From Apostichopus japonicus (Eukaryota; Echinodermata; Holothuroidea; Aspidochirotida; Stichopodidae), in the NCBI RefSeq assembly GCF_037975245.1, contig NC_092561.1, positions 7,420,001-7,484,000 of the forward strand: DNA of 64,000 nt, in the 5' to 3' direction. The first letter of the stretch is position 1. Every line of letters begins with the position of its first letter. The position numbers and the translations under genes are program-made. Shown one piece after another: positions 23,249 through 35,585 of this stretch. Below the pieces are notes generated by a model. That model was given only the letters and a program-made list of their open reading frames with translations, was not told the DNA's origin and did not search any database.

Positions 23249-23373
23249 ACTTCCTGTTCTGTTTCTGTTTCACCCAGCTTATTATTTAAGCCGCTGTCTC
23301 TGAACAATATAGTATATAAGTTGTATAGGTGTTGTTGGTGTACGTTGGATGTAAAGACCTAGTGAGTAGTACC
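23249..23373 (+). promoter_or_regulatory. Promoter of gene 3
   Basis: TATATAAG at 23313-23320, 61 bp before the ATG. ISRE-like TTTCTGTTTC at 23262-23271. The Ets core ACTTCCT (23249) is present but the spacer differs (TTCCTGTTCTG), so the exact composite is altered. Confidence 0.55.
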
Positions 23374-26300
23374 ATGATGCTATGGACAACCCAAACATTG
23401 TTACAGTGGAGTTTGCTCATTACAACATTGCTGAGCCAACCGATGCGACGATCTGGGATTGTCCAAGGTAGGTACAGATTACTGAATATGTCCACGGCGT
23501 CTTATGACGCCGTGGACATATATAGCATCGCAGCTATATATATCGTCGGAGTAGCCTACCATGACGTAACCTTGGACTTGGTGAAAAGGTACAAAAATTA
23601 TCATTTAGCAAGTCTAGAATAGTAACTATTTCCCTCGCTGTATGTGCAATTTCATAGATACGCTTTATCGATAGATGACATTTATCATTCAATCAATCAA
23701 TCAATAAAGGCTCTGAAACACAAACCACTGCTGATTCTCGTTCTAAAGCATGTAGGCTTCTACTTCCTTGTATGTTGCATTGTGAATATTCTTCATAGAT
23801 TCTGGCAGTGTATTCTATATTTCTTGTAGCATAGAACTAAAATGGAGATTTTAGACTGTTATCATTCTTCTTATCATCATTGTTCTTGTTCTTAATTTTA
23901 CTGTTAGAGTTAGTAGTATTAATAATTGTATAATTAGTGTTTGAGACGTACGGGAGATGGGGGAGGGTGGGGGGGGGGTGGATGAACCTTGAGTAAGTTT
24001 CCGCAACAATATTAATTGTCAAGTTAAGACTAATAAGATCAAATTTCACATTCTGTAAAGACGAGTGATAGAGAAGACACTTTCCATTAAACTCGAAAGA
24101 TATGGAATATTTGATACTAATAGGTTTCATTAATTTCCTTCCTCTTTCCTGCATTGGTGTACATGTAACTCCACAATTGATGAAGCAGGGAATGCGAAAG
24201 TTCATTGAGTGTCATTGATATATTTAACATAAACTGAAACAAAATATTTCTTGCTTAAAGTTGTTGGCAATTGAGCATATTTTCTTATTGTCTCCATAAA
24301 ACTACAATTGTGAAGTACATATTTGTGGAAGTATGAGCACACATTTGTAAGTTTGTTTTTACACTAAATGTAGTCTACTTGCTTCTCATTTTCTTTAGCC
24401 AAAGGGAGAACGCGCAGCTGTGAAACCACAGGCATTGGCATGGGCGGTAGTAGCAGTAAGTACCGATGACCATAAGGTTGAGTAATACTTACAATGTGAT
24501 GTGAAATTCATCCCCATCTCCAGCTAGATAAGTTTCAAGAGTATTACTGCATATCGAGGTCCGGTCTCAAAACTACTTAAGGAGACACACACCCGACCAT
24601 CATCATTGATCTATGTGATAGAGATCACTGTCATCAACAACTCCCCCCTCCCCCTCCTCATCCCACCCTCCAGCCAGGAGACACACACCCGACCACCATG
24701 ATTGAGCTATGTGCAGTGATAGAGATTACTGTCATCAGCAACTACTCATCCACCCCCTCCTCATCCCACCCTCCAGCTCCCCTATCCACCTCCTCATCCC
24801 ACCCTACAGCCAAGACACACACACCCGACCATTATCATTTGATCTATGTGATAGAGATCACTGTCATCAACAGCCCCCTCCCCCCTCCTCATCCCACCCT
24901 CCAGCCAAGAGGCACACACCCAACCATGATCATTGATCTATGTGATAGAAATAATTGTCATCAACAACTACCCCCTCCCCCACCACCCCTCCGCATCCCA
25001 CCTTCCAGCCAAGAGATACACACGCGACCATCATCATTGATCTATCTGATAGAGTTCACTGTCATCAACAACTACCCCCTCCCACTCCTCTCCCCCTCCA
25101 GCCAAGAGACACCCACCCTATAGAGATCACTGTGATGATCACCTCCTCCAAACAGCTATATGAAAGAAAAAAATCGTATTTCCTTTGGGAAATATCACAG
25201 GTTGAATGATCCCTCACACACACAAGACTAAAGACTTGATTAAGCCTAAATGTGACAATATGGGTTAAATTGTGTTTCAATATATTATATTATTCTTTTA
25301 AGTTCTTTTATACAATTTTTTCTTTCTTTAATGGAGTTGCTGACTCTAATATATTGAAGCTGTTTATATGTCGTATTTGATTGCATTAGTTTTAGTGTTG
25401 ACACTGTTCACACATTTTATACCACGAAAATGTGACAAGAAAAACAAGTACAGGTTAAAGGTTTCATATGCAAGTGACGATTGCCATCATGGATTTATAA
25501 AGGACAAACCCCAGACCTATAGATTTTGATACATCCCAAAACGGAGCTAGAATTTTCACAGCCGTTTGTACATAAGTTGGTCATCACCCAAGGTCTTTGT
25601 CACGTTAGCTGGAGAGGATGGTTGGGTTTGTGTCTTATTAAACTATAACTCGTGTTTCCGTATGCCTTTTCAAGTAAATATAGGGTGAAGGGAGGTGGGG
25701 TGGTGAGGGTGGTGGCTGGTGGTGGTGGTGGCTGTTGTTGGTCATAAGTTAATTTTCAGGTGCTATCTGGGTATTGCATTATTCATAATGACAATGATTA
25801 CAAGAAGGAACGATGCAGATGAATGTTGGATAATAGTTCCTTTTCGGAAATTGCAAGGATGACTTTAAGAAGAACATAAGTCTTGATATGTTTTACTACG
25901 AGACAAAATAAAAGCAGTTTGAGTGTCATTCATGTTCCTACAGCTACTTTAAAGATATTCACTTTTAAAATATGGCCCAATCTTGAGAATGCTCCTTTAA
26001 GGCAAACTTTATAATGACGTCGGCTCCTCAGTGCAGTCCATAATGTTTCATGTTAATCGATCACGTTTTTATCAACTCTGATAATTCAACCAAACCATGT
26101 TCCTTTAATATCAAATAAAACATAAGAGAGCATGATGTGGATGGTATTCTACAACTGTCCATTTGTTCCTGTAAAGTTTGTTATCACATTGTGACATGTC
26201 ACTTGAGGACATTAAAGTCTTAAAGTTTCATTATGCAGTTACTATCGATGTTCTATAAAACTCTTACTATCAGTACTATTTTGTAGTTAACAATCAATCC

Positions 26301-26930
26301 ATCACGATGATGTACTTTTGTTGCCAAAATTTGGGTATATTCGGAGAGATGAATGAAAAATCAAATCAAACCAAACCAAACCAAATGTGTTCCCGTTCTT
26401 TCATATTGTGTTGGTCAAGACTTAAACATTAGTCGGACCCACTGTTCTTTCCGTTTGCTTTTATTCCAGGTTCTTGTGATTGTCGTTGTTTCGATAGATA
26501 TAATGAAGACCGCACCTGTCAATGCAATTACCAGTGTATTAAATTTGACAACTGCTGCAGAGATTATGAAGACTGTAGTAAGTGTTCGATACAGTTTAGA
26601 AATGTATGCGATGTGTTTAAGTACATATGATATTAGTTGTATTTTGCGTAGCTTCCTAAAACTACATTGATGCAGGCACGTACTAGTCCCGTTCCCTCGC
26701 ACACTTATAAGTCGCGTTTTAGCCACATTTACATTGGAGACTATTTGGTCGACTTATATTCACCCTTAGGGCCCTTTAATCAACAAGTTAATTCCATAAT
26801 GGCACAAACGAAAGAAAATAAGAATACATATATATATATATATGTTTATATATATATATATATATATATATATGTTTATTTATATATATATATATATAAA
26901 TATATATATATAAACATATATATATATATA

Positions 26931-26971
<41 letters not shown>

Positions 26972-28090
26972 ACGAAAATCCACGTTTACTCCAAAAGAAA
27001 ATATTATTAGAGAAAACCATAGAAATAAGATATGACTCATAATTGACAAATAAGGAGTAAGTTTTAGAAAATATATTGGAATTTTCGGTCCCCCTGGGAC
27101 CTTCGTCAGCAATACTTGGCAGTCGAATGAGAAGTACAAAATGTGACACAATGAAAGTATGACGCTAGATAAGTGTAAGTTGCAATGATGGAATTAAAAC
27201 CAAATAAACCATGACTATACAGGAAGCGGATTAAGGAGCAAAGAACGGATTACATATGCTTGTAGAACTGATAGTTGTTAAGGGGTCCCAAGTCTTTGTT
27301 GAGGCCGGTGATGTGAGACTTAATACGAAAGATCCAATCGATTTCTTTACGTTTACGTTCAGTAGTTGATTTGAAATTCGAGGCAATTAAAATACATTTT
27401 AGGTTTTTTAGAGAATGACTATGAAGATTGAAATGTTCGGAAACTGGGAATCCTGCAAAATTATCACGAATAGATTTTTTTGTGATTATTAAAACGTAAG
27501 CGGAATCGGGAGCCTGTTTCACCTACATAATTGCCCTCTTTGCAAAGTACACAATAGAAAATGTAAATAACATTAATAGAATCACAAGAGAGGGAAAGGG
27601 GGGTCTTAGACTAAAGTCAACATTGGGAATCTTGACCACGGTGCCTGGGGTAATATGGGGGCATATTTGGCATCTAGGTTTACCGCAAGGAAAATTGCCT
27701 GCGGAGGTGGAAACTGAGCGGGGAGTCTGGAGGAAGTGAGAAGAAATTTAAGGTTTGGGGGTTGACGAAATGCTAGCATGGGGGGTACCTTAAACGATTC
27801 TCCTACAGACTGATCGTCTTGAAATACAGCAAATTCCTGTTTGATGGAGCAAATGAAAGATTTGATGAGGGGGTTGTAACTGGTAACGAACGGAATGCGT
27901 GTGTTGGGACTTTTAGACTTGTATTTTAATAAGTCCAGTTATTTTGTACTTCTCATTCGACTGCCAAGTATTGCTGACGAAGGTCCCAGGGGGACCGAAA
28001 ATTCCAATATATTTTCTAAAACTTACTCCTTATTTGTCAATTATGAGTCATATCTTATTTCTCTGGTTTTCTCTAATAATATATATATAT

Positions 28091-28127
<37 letters not shown>

Positions 28128-31100
28128 TGGCTTTGGTTCAATCCGTCCGCCGAAGTAAGCAGCATTAGTGCATTAGTCCTATTTCACCTATCAACAATGA
28201 CAATCAATAAATGCTTAGACCTGTATTGGTGACATATTTTGCCTTACTCAAGAGATCAACTAACTAAAGCTATATACATCTTTTACTCTCTTTTTCGTTT
28301 CTTATGTTTATATTTCGAATTGATAAGGTGATGTTTTATTTCAAAGTGTTCAGTTTGAATATCTTCCTTTCTGTAGATGAGCAAGCATCGTGTGCCACGA
28401 GATGTGGTGCTCGGTACAATTCACCCGATGTCTGCCACTGTGACAACCTCTGTGAAGAAAAAGGGAACTGCTGCTTTGATTACCCTGAGCACTGCAGTAA
28501 GTCACTTTAAAAGGAGACACAAAACCCAAATATCATCATTGGTCTATGTGATGGAGATGGCTATCATGAACAAGTCTCCCCCCCCTCCCCTTCCCACCCT
28601 CCAGCCAGGAAACCAAAATATCATCATTGATCTATGTGATAGAGATGACTGTCATGAACAACTTATCCTCAAAACATCTAAGAAAAAATCTTTTTCCATT
28701 CCGGAGATATCATAAAATGCTTTAATGTTTCAAAAACACACGCGAACGAGATCTGATCAAGTCTAAACAAGAAATCATCGATCCACATTTGTTTCAGTGT
28801 TTTTTGTCTTCATGTTTTCATGTATATTATTTTGATAGAGATGGGTTTTACACATGCTGAATGTTCACTGATGAAGCTCTTAATATGATCTATATTTTGG
28901 CATTGATTTCAATGTTAACACTGTTAACATTCTACCTTTAAAATAAGAAAAAAACAAATAGAAAGTAAAATGTTTCGGATCCTACTGGCGTTATGAAATC
29001 ACAGATTTCTAAAATGACGGCTGCCAGACACGACTTTTAAACTAGGATATCACCCAAACGGAACCTTTTTTTTTTCGTAGCTAACGTAGGAGTGGGGCGG
29101 GCGAGGGGGAGGGGGGGGTGGCTTATTCTTCACAAAGATCATTACCATTAAAGTTAAAGTTAATGTTAATGGTTGAGTTTGTATCTCCTTAAAGTTGAAG
29201 GACTTGCAATAATTTGGGCCTAAAATAATCCATTAGAACACAATAATAAAATATGACGTTATCCAACAGCACCCAAGTACATTTTCGGGACGAGCTGATT
29301 ATTTACTTATATTGGATATATACATCTTTGCTCAATATCCATCGTTGTTTCAAGTGCTTACGAGTTGTGCAGCCAATCTGACATATTATTGTTACTTCGC
29401 ACAGTTTACTGAGATTCATGACGGCTTAATTTGTTGGAAGTTCGACATGTCTGCAGAAAGGGCTGGGATACTTTTGTCTTGAAAGATAGTGAGAAACTTT
29501 AATTGCTAAATCAAGAGTAAAGTGCAAGTTGTCAAGTGCCATGTTTCCTAAAACATTTTGATGCGTGTGCGTGTGTGTTGGTTTTTGTGTATGTGTGCCT
29601 ATAGAGGACATTTGTCTTCTAAACCAGCCTCCTGTCCTCGTCGTTGTTACTTCACTAGATCGATTTAATAATTGCTTTTAACTTGAAATGATGGTAATAC
29701 TTATTTATCAAAATAAATATGTTTCATTTCATTGGCTGGTTCATGTAAGATTTCGATCTCATTACAAACTAGTGTACTGTATATTTTGCTTGTCAGATCC
29801 TCCAACCAGTAGTACTGAAGTACCAACTTTGACCACTGAAGCGAATGGAGGTAAGTAGTTCTTGTGCTAGTTTGATAAATGTGTTTGCTTAGTGAATGCC
29901 GCTGACGTTAAATAACCTGTCCCAGAGACAATCCCTCCAGTCTGGTGCAGTTATATACTGCGCCCAATGACCAGTTACCTCACAGGTAACTTGTTTAACC
30001 CCTGGGTGGAGAGAGGCAATTGAGATAAGGCATCTTGCCCAAGGACACAACGTAATGAACTTGGGCAGGAATCGAACCAGGAATCCTTGGATCACAAGTC
30101 CGACGCCTTAGCCAATTGGCCACCACGCTAGGTAAACGCAGGTGTCATCTCATATCTCTATATGATTTTGGCCCAAGTGGAGATGTAGTGTTTCTATTGA
30201 ATTTGACAATAAAGTTCCTTACGATGCATTCACTTGACTAAAAGTGTCAGTCATTGAGTTAACTTGAACTGGTTGTATACTTTCTACGGCTGATAAAGAA
30301 CACCTTCTGAGATTGTGTTTGTGTGTGGGTATGTGTGTGTATGTGCTTCTGAAGTGGACATTTGACTTCTATTTATCACAATAAATATGTTTCATGTCAT
30401 TGGCTGGTTTAAGTAAGATTTCGATCTCATTTCAAACTAGTTTATTGTTTACTTTTATTGTCAGAACCTCCAACCAGTACTACTGCAGTAACAAATTTGA
30501 CCCCTAAAGCGTATGGAGGTACCGGTAAGTACTTCTTGTTCTAGTATGATGGTGTATGCTTAGTGTATGCCGCTGACGTTAAATGCTGTCTATTTTGGAA
30601 GACATTTGACATAATCTTTTGATTTTGAGGAGAATGAAAGAGAAAGAGGTGGAGAGAGAGAGAGGCGGATCGAGGGTAGGAGGTCACAGAGTGAAGATTT
30701 AATTGATGAGATCAAGATACCGTCTACTTTTTCGGCTCAATGGAATCTTAACTAGTAAGTGATTGATGACTGGATAAGAAATTTTGAACATTTTCACCGT
30801 CCATAGAAATGTTGCCTCATACTTTGAAACACATTCCAAAAGTAAAATTTGTTAACAATTTTCTAATTATTTGAAATGATCATGACCTCTGACCCCTACG
30901 GTTGCCTTATATTTTCAGATTCAGGACTTATAGTCGTGGTAATCCTTGTAATATGTTTGGTAATCACATCAGCGATCGCGGCTGCAGTGTTCATCTTAGT
31001 AAGAAAGAGAAGGACGTAAGTATTACGAGTATATGACTATATATGTATATATATGTACATACATTCAAAGTTAATATCTGATCATTCATATATAGTTGAA

Positions 31101-31590
31101 AAAAGTTGAACCAAGTTTTCATTAGGTTTGATGTGGTTTAAGTGTCTACCAGATAAGGCATTGTATTTTTAATCAACGGATAGGCGGTGGGTGTAGGAAT
31201 GAGTTTATTGGGTTCCCTGCATTCACTATAGCATCTGCTTTTGAAAATAAGATGCAATGCTGAATATGTATCTCGTCAATTTGGTACCGCGGTGGTTAAG
31301 AAATTGCTCGTCCATACATATAAGTATCCTTTTGGCGTTCTATGTCACTTTGGTAACAAGATATCTATTTGTTTTTCGTTAGAAATCCAACGACGACTGA
31401 AAACGGAAGTAACGCAAATGGTAGTGGACCTACTAATGTCACATCCGGCACGGGGCCGGAGGAACAGGGCAGTGTTTACTACTCTTCAGTAAAAGAAAGT
31501 GAATATGCAAATCAAGAAGAAGGATTTGATAGTAACTTTGCATATCAGATTTACGAAAAACAAATATTTCAAGATATTGTCACGACATAA
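23374..31590 (+). CDS. SMB-receptor gene 3 (complete)
   Basis: Exons: 23374-23467 (signal peptide, starts MML), 24399-24455 (linker, one Cys), 26470-26577 (SMB1), 28377-28496 (SMB2), stalk 29797-29850 and 30465-30524, TM 30919-31015, tail 31383-31590 (TAA). Total 798 nt, 265 aa. Layout: signal peptide 1-31, linker 32-50, SMB1 51-86, SMB2 87-126, stalk 127-164, TM exon 165-196, tail 197-265. SMB1 carries CDCRC, so an extra Cys sits where the SMB consensus has Gly, giving nine Cys. SMB2 has the usual eight (CHCDNLC, NCCFDY). The tail is type A with VYYSSV and EYANQ. A Penelope-like remnant sits in the SMB1-SMB2 intron and has replaced the SINE present there in genes 1, 2 and 5. No lesion is seen; this looks like an intact, translatable copy. 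Recognition as an SMB receptor rests on the Cys pattern; the biological role is inferred only. Confidence 0.86.
24575..25130. repeat. Minisatellite (95-bp family), linker-SMB1 intron, gene 3
   Basis: About six units, some with internal duplications of the CCTCCTCATCCCACCCTCCA block. Confidence 0.75.
26827..26966. repeat. (TA)n microsatellite, SMB1-SMB2 intron, gene 3
   Basis: Interrupted TA run; the second Penelope-like element entered here. Confidence 0.95.
27003..28080 (-). mobile_element. Second Penelope-like retroelement remnant with 140-bp inverted repeats
   Basis: 27003-27142 and 27941-28080 are inverted repeats with one visible mismatch. The minus strand between them reads, with small frameshifts, [24 protein letters not shown], then [10 protein letters not shown], then [12 protein letters not shown] and [20 protein letters not shown], continuing as an open frame to the stop near 27250. 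This is the linker and GIY-YIG nuclease region of a Penelope-like element of a different subtype from the one at 3108. It sits in a (TA)n tract in the SMB1-SMB2 intron of gene 3. The RT domain is absent. Confidence 0.8.
28515..28662. repeat. Related minisatellite, SMB2-stalk intron, gene 3
   Basis: About one and a half units. Confidence 0.65.
29905..30133 (-). mobile_element. tRNA-derived SINE (short form), gene 3
   Basis: Same short form, after the first stalk exon. Confidence 0.6.
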
Positions 31591-31666
31591 CATCATGAAA
31601 TAATTTCTAGCTTGTGCCAAGGATTTGAAAATTAAGAATATATATATAAATATATTTATATATATG

Positions 31667-31716
<50 letters not shown>

Positions 31717-32000
31717 GGATAGAATTTTACATACAATAGAATGTATAATATTATGTAAAACTGCAATTTTTTGGGGTCCAGTGCGGCGCATTAGCATAAG
31801 GGAATATGCAACACATATTCCCACGCGCACGTGTTCAGGTGGTCTGACGTCACTTGTAGGTCACAACCTATTACATTTCAGGACATTGTCCAATCGGTGT
31901 AAGTAAGTGTTAATTAATCCCTCATTTGTTCCATTAAGTAATTATTCAACTAATACGTAGTAATATGTACATCAACATCACGTGACTATACTCTCCTGAC

Positions 32001-32354
32001 CAGTGGCGTAGGAAGGTACTTTTGTGTGGGGGGCTGAAGACTGATGGCCGGCCTGGGGGAGGGGGTTTCCCCCTCCCCTTTGCAATTTTTTGCATTTCCA
32101 GGTGGCCTCAGATGCAATTTGGTGCAATATAGCACACTTCAACACCCACTCCAATTTGTAGACTTAATTTTGTATTTTCACCTGGCCTTAAATGCAATTT
32201 GGTGCTCCAAATGAGATTTTTCTTCTCATTTGAAAATGAGAAAGGGGTTTTCTGACTTGCGAACCGGGGGGCGGAATGATACTTCCGCCCCTCCACATTT
32301 TTCACTGGGGGGCTGGCGCCCCCCACCCCCAGCCCCCCGGTTCCTACGCCCTTG
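32001..32354. mobile_element. hAT-type MITE A, spacer after gene 3
   Basis: Same element at the same site as after gene 2, same target duplication (31993-32000, 32355-32362). It was copied with the gene unit. The spacer after gene 5 has the empty site near 49137. Confidence 0.8.
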
Positions 32355-32901
32355 CTCCTGACCAATGTGATCTTACCTGTGCTCTATTAGTTAAATTGAA
32401 AACTCAGTCTTACTGGCAAAGTTTTTCACGTTTTTCGTATCGACCTAATGGTACTGAAATTGCTGCAGTGCATGGGAATTTATGAACATTTTTAATATAA
32501 CGACAAAAGAATCCTTTTACCAGGATCCCATTTTGGTTTCGGAGCACCCTAAGGGGTTGTTTGTCAAGTTTTACACGATGTTAGATTTGTTATTTGATGT
32601 ATATTAGGAAGTAAGGTACATTGAGTCAAATTTGCAGCGAATATTTCCATTTCATTACCTTTCAACTCAGTTTACTTTCATAACGTTCAAACCATGAAAA
32701 TATACAAGTTCTTTGAAGTTTAAAGAATGCCTTCCGCGTTTATTTTTTCACTTTCAGTACTTTTCGAGTAAATCATTGAAATAATAGTCTGGGATATATC
32801 GCATCATTTTTTTGTGTGCTAGAAATTTAACGAAAGGAAGAACTGAGACAATTAGTATGGTAATTACCCCAATGACGTCATATTCGGCAGAGGACCGAAG
32901 C

Positions 32902-33298
32902 CAGAGGCGGAGCGTCCACACAGTCAGAGGGGCGGATGCCCCCCCCCCCCTGACGGACTCAAATGGACTGCTGGCGCCCTTTTCAGCTTTTCACTACTTG
33001 TTTACTTATTCGCGATTATTGACTATTTTATTGCGCTCTCATATACCTATTGACATTTGTCATATTCTGTTGGTGTAATTTTCCGACAAAATGGCGACGA
33101 CACCTATTTATTCTCCGTTTATCTGCAAATAAGCAAGGCCCGGAAAGGGTCATTTCCTGCAATCAAGGAAGTATCTTTACTCAAAAAATTTCTGTGCGCT
33201 CCGCGCCAACCTGTGGTGGCGCTACGATTAGATGGTGTCGCAAGCGCCTCTACAGACCGTTCTCGACCCCCTGACCAATACCCCTAGCTCCGCCACTG
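32902..33298. mobile_element. hAT-type MITE B, spacer after gene 3
   Basis: Same insertion as at 21602, same ACCGAAGC duplication. Confidence 0.8.
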
Positions 33299-33439
33299 AC
33301 CGAAGCTGCATGATGTTATTCTCGTGTTGTAGAATACAAACGTTATGTTTTAGAGTTAGAGAAAAGAGGCATCAAATCGCATATGAGTAAAATGCTAATT
33401 TTAAAAATATTATATTTATGAAATACCTTTTCGCTAAAG

Positions 33440-33955
33440 AGGAACATATTATGACATGACTTGACATCACGTTACATCTCATCATGTTATATCACATCAT
33501 ATCACATGATATCACGCCACATCACATAACATCACACAATACCACACATTTCATCACAAATTACATCACACCTAATACCACAATCACATCTCATGATATC
33601 ACGCCACTTCACATCACATCACACAATGCCACACATTTCATCACAAATTGCATCACACCTAATACCATACATCACATCCCATGATATCACGCAGCATCAC
33701 ATTACACAACATCACATCACACAATACCACACATTACACCACAAATTACATCACACCTAATCCCATGAATCACATCACATGATATCACGCCACATCACAT
33801 CACACAATATCACACATTACATCACAAATTACATCACACCAAATCCCATAAATCCCATGATATGTTATCACGCAGCATCACATTACACAACATTAAATCA
33901 CACATCACATCTTGTCACATCATATATCACCTCACGTTACATCACACGACACCAC
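33440..33955. repeat. CATCA-type satellite, spacer after gene 3
   Basis: Same satellite as after gene 2, with a different number and order of higher-order units. Confidence 0.8.
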
Positions 33956-34427
33956 GCCCATCGTATAATATCAAAGAAAACGACGTAAATATTTCCATCG
34001 ACCGTAATACTGGTATTTAGGAATAAAAAATGTTTTTGGTGACCAAAAAAAAGTGCACCCAACGTAAGGGCGGAAGAAAAGTCAGTGAGCGAAACATCGA
34101 ATTTAATAATAAACAGTTTAACTATTTGTAACGAGGCTTAAAGAGGTTCGTTTCGAAATGTTACAGATATTTTGTGGAATTAGTGAATAATCTTATAAGA
34201 TTGAAATACTTCTTTCATAATCATCAATATTCGTTTCTAAAGTGTTTCATTGCCATACAGCAAAATGTTTCGTTTGTTGCATAGCTATTTTGGATAAATT
34301 TCATCTAAATTACCACGAATTGGTTAAAGATGTTGGTAAAGGCATGAATATATGATGTAAATCGACGTTTTCCGACGTTTTCCAGGTATCGCACCCGGGA
34401 ATCGCACCTGGTCATCAGCCTCTATAT

Positions 34428-34828
34428 CAGGGTTGTCCAACCTTTTGCAGAGGAGGGCCACGTGGTATGATTATGATGAAGGAGGGGGTCACATGAACCC
34501 TACGCTCGATTTTTCGATTTTTTGCCCGAAGCCCAAAGGCAACAAAATGTGAGCACTGCGCGCGGAGCGCACTGATTTATTTCCCTTCCTGATAAATCAG
34601 ATGAATAAAGTTCAGCCCCCCCCCCCTCCGCTGAGAGAGTGTCACACAAACTGACCTGTATGCAGTTTTTTGGACCCAGAAGGTTCGAATGATTGATTAT
34701 ATAGCTTCAAATTGTTACCAATAAATCTGCTCACTAAAATTTCGCACTGTAGAGCATCTCTGGCGGGCCGGACGCAACCCTGCGGCGGGCCGGACTGTGG
34801 CCCGCGGGCCGTAGGTTGGACAACCCTG
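34428..34828. mobile_element. hAT-type MITE C, spacer between genes 3 and 4 only
   Basis: Ends CAGGGTTGTCCAACCT and AGGTTGGACAACCCTG, with GGCCCGCGGGCC near the right end, as in Charlie-like hAT MITEs. The 8-bp duplication CTCTATAT is at 34420-34427 and 34829-34836. The spacer after gene 5 has the empty site (CTCTATAT once, 51812-51819). Confidence 0.85.
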
Positions 34829-35245
34829 CTCTATATGTAGGGAGCAATGGACACTAATGTGATATCCGCCAGTTAAGGAAGAACGTGATTTCCCAACAGT
34901 CCACAGTCCTCTTTATGACAACAATAGCCCAGTTTGTGCAGTGTTTTTGTTATGATATCGTGACCAATATACGATATGTACCAAACCCCGAAAGCATTTG
35001 TAGTTCTCTGTTCCGATCTAGAGATACATAAATAAGAAATATCACAGAATCGAGAAAATTAAACGATCGGGGAAAAAAATATGAATAACATGATTTTGAA
35101 AGATGAAAGAATTTGGAATTTTGCTAGAACTGCAGTCAACTCCTTTAAGCTAGCTAACTTCAAAACAGGTTGCACGAGACACGAGATTATACTAATAATT
35201 ATTATTATATATATTTTATAGTGATTATTATATATATATATATAT

Positions 35246-35277
<32 letters not shown>

Positions 35278-35467
35278 CATGTGGGGGTGTGTTTTTGAAA
35301 GTCAAAAACGGTAATTGAGCAATTAATATGCGATAATAGAGTCAAGCCATTCTCATTATTTTATAATCACAGGCAGATATCAAACCACAGTTATTATTAT
35401 GAAGTATGGCTAAACTGAGTAATACGGTATGACTGTTCTGTTTAAGTCAGAAGAGGTTTCGAAGTAC

Positions 35468-35585
35468 TTTCTGTTTCTGTTTCACCCAGCTCATTATTTA
35501 AGCCGCTGTTTCTGAACAATACAGTATATAAGTTGTATAGGTGTTGTTGGTGCACATTGGATGTAAAGAAGTAGTGAGTAGTACC
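35468..35585 (+). promoter_or_regulatory. Promoter of gene 4 (Ets core mutated)
   Basis: TATATAAG at 35525-35532, 61 bp before the ATG. TTTCTGTTTCTGTTTC at 35468-35483 gives three GAAA steps on the minus strand, but ACTTCCT has become ACTTTCT, so the Ets half is lost in this pseudogene. Confidence 0.5.

Larger units (their letters stand above)
31591..35400. other. Spacer between genes 3 and 4
   Basis: Same order as the spacer after gene 2 (MITE A, MITE B, satellite), then unique sequence 33960-34419 and 34837-35200, with MITE C between. No gene seen. Confidence 0.7.

Noticed and set aside
24698-25209. Proline-rich ORFs with [14 protein letters not shown] repeats across the minisatellite (also 200-451, 15326-15691, 39734-40019, 62993-63307)
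   Set aside because: The repeat period is 95 bp, not a multiple of three, all frames are used, and the arrays lie in introns. Coding is unlikely.
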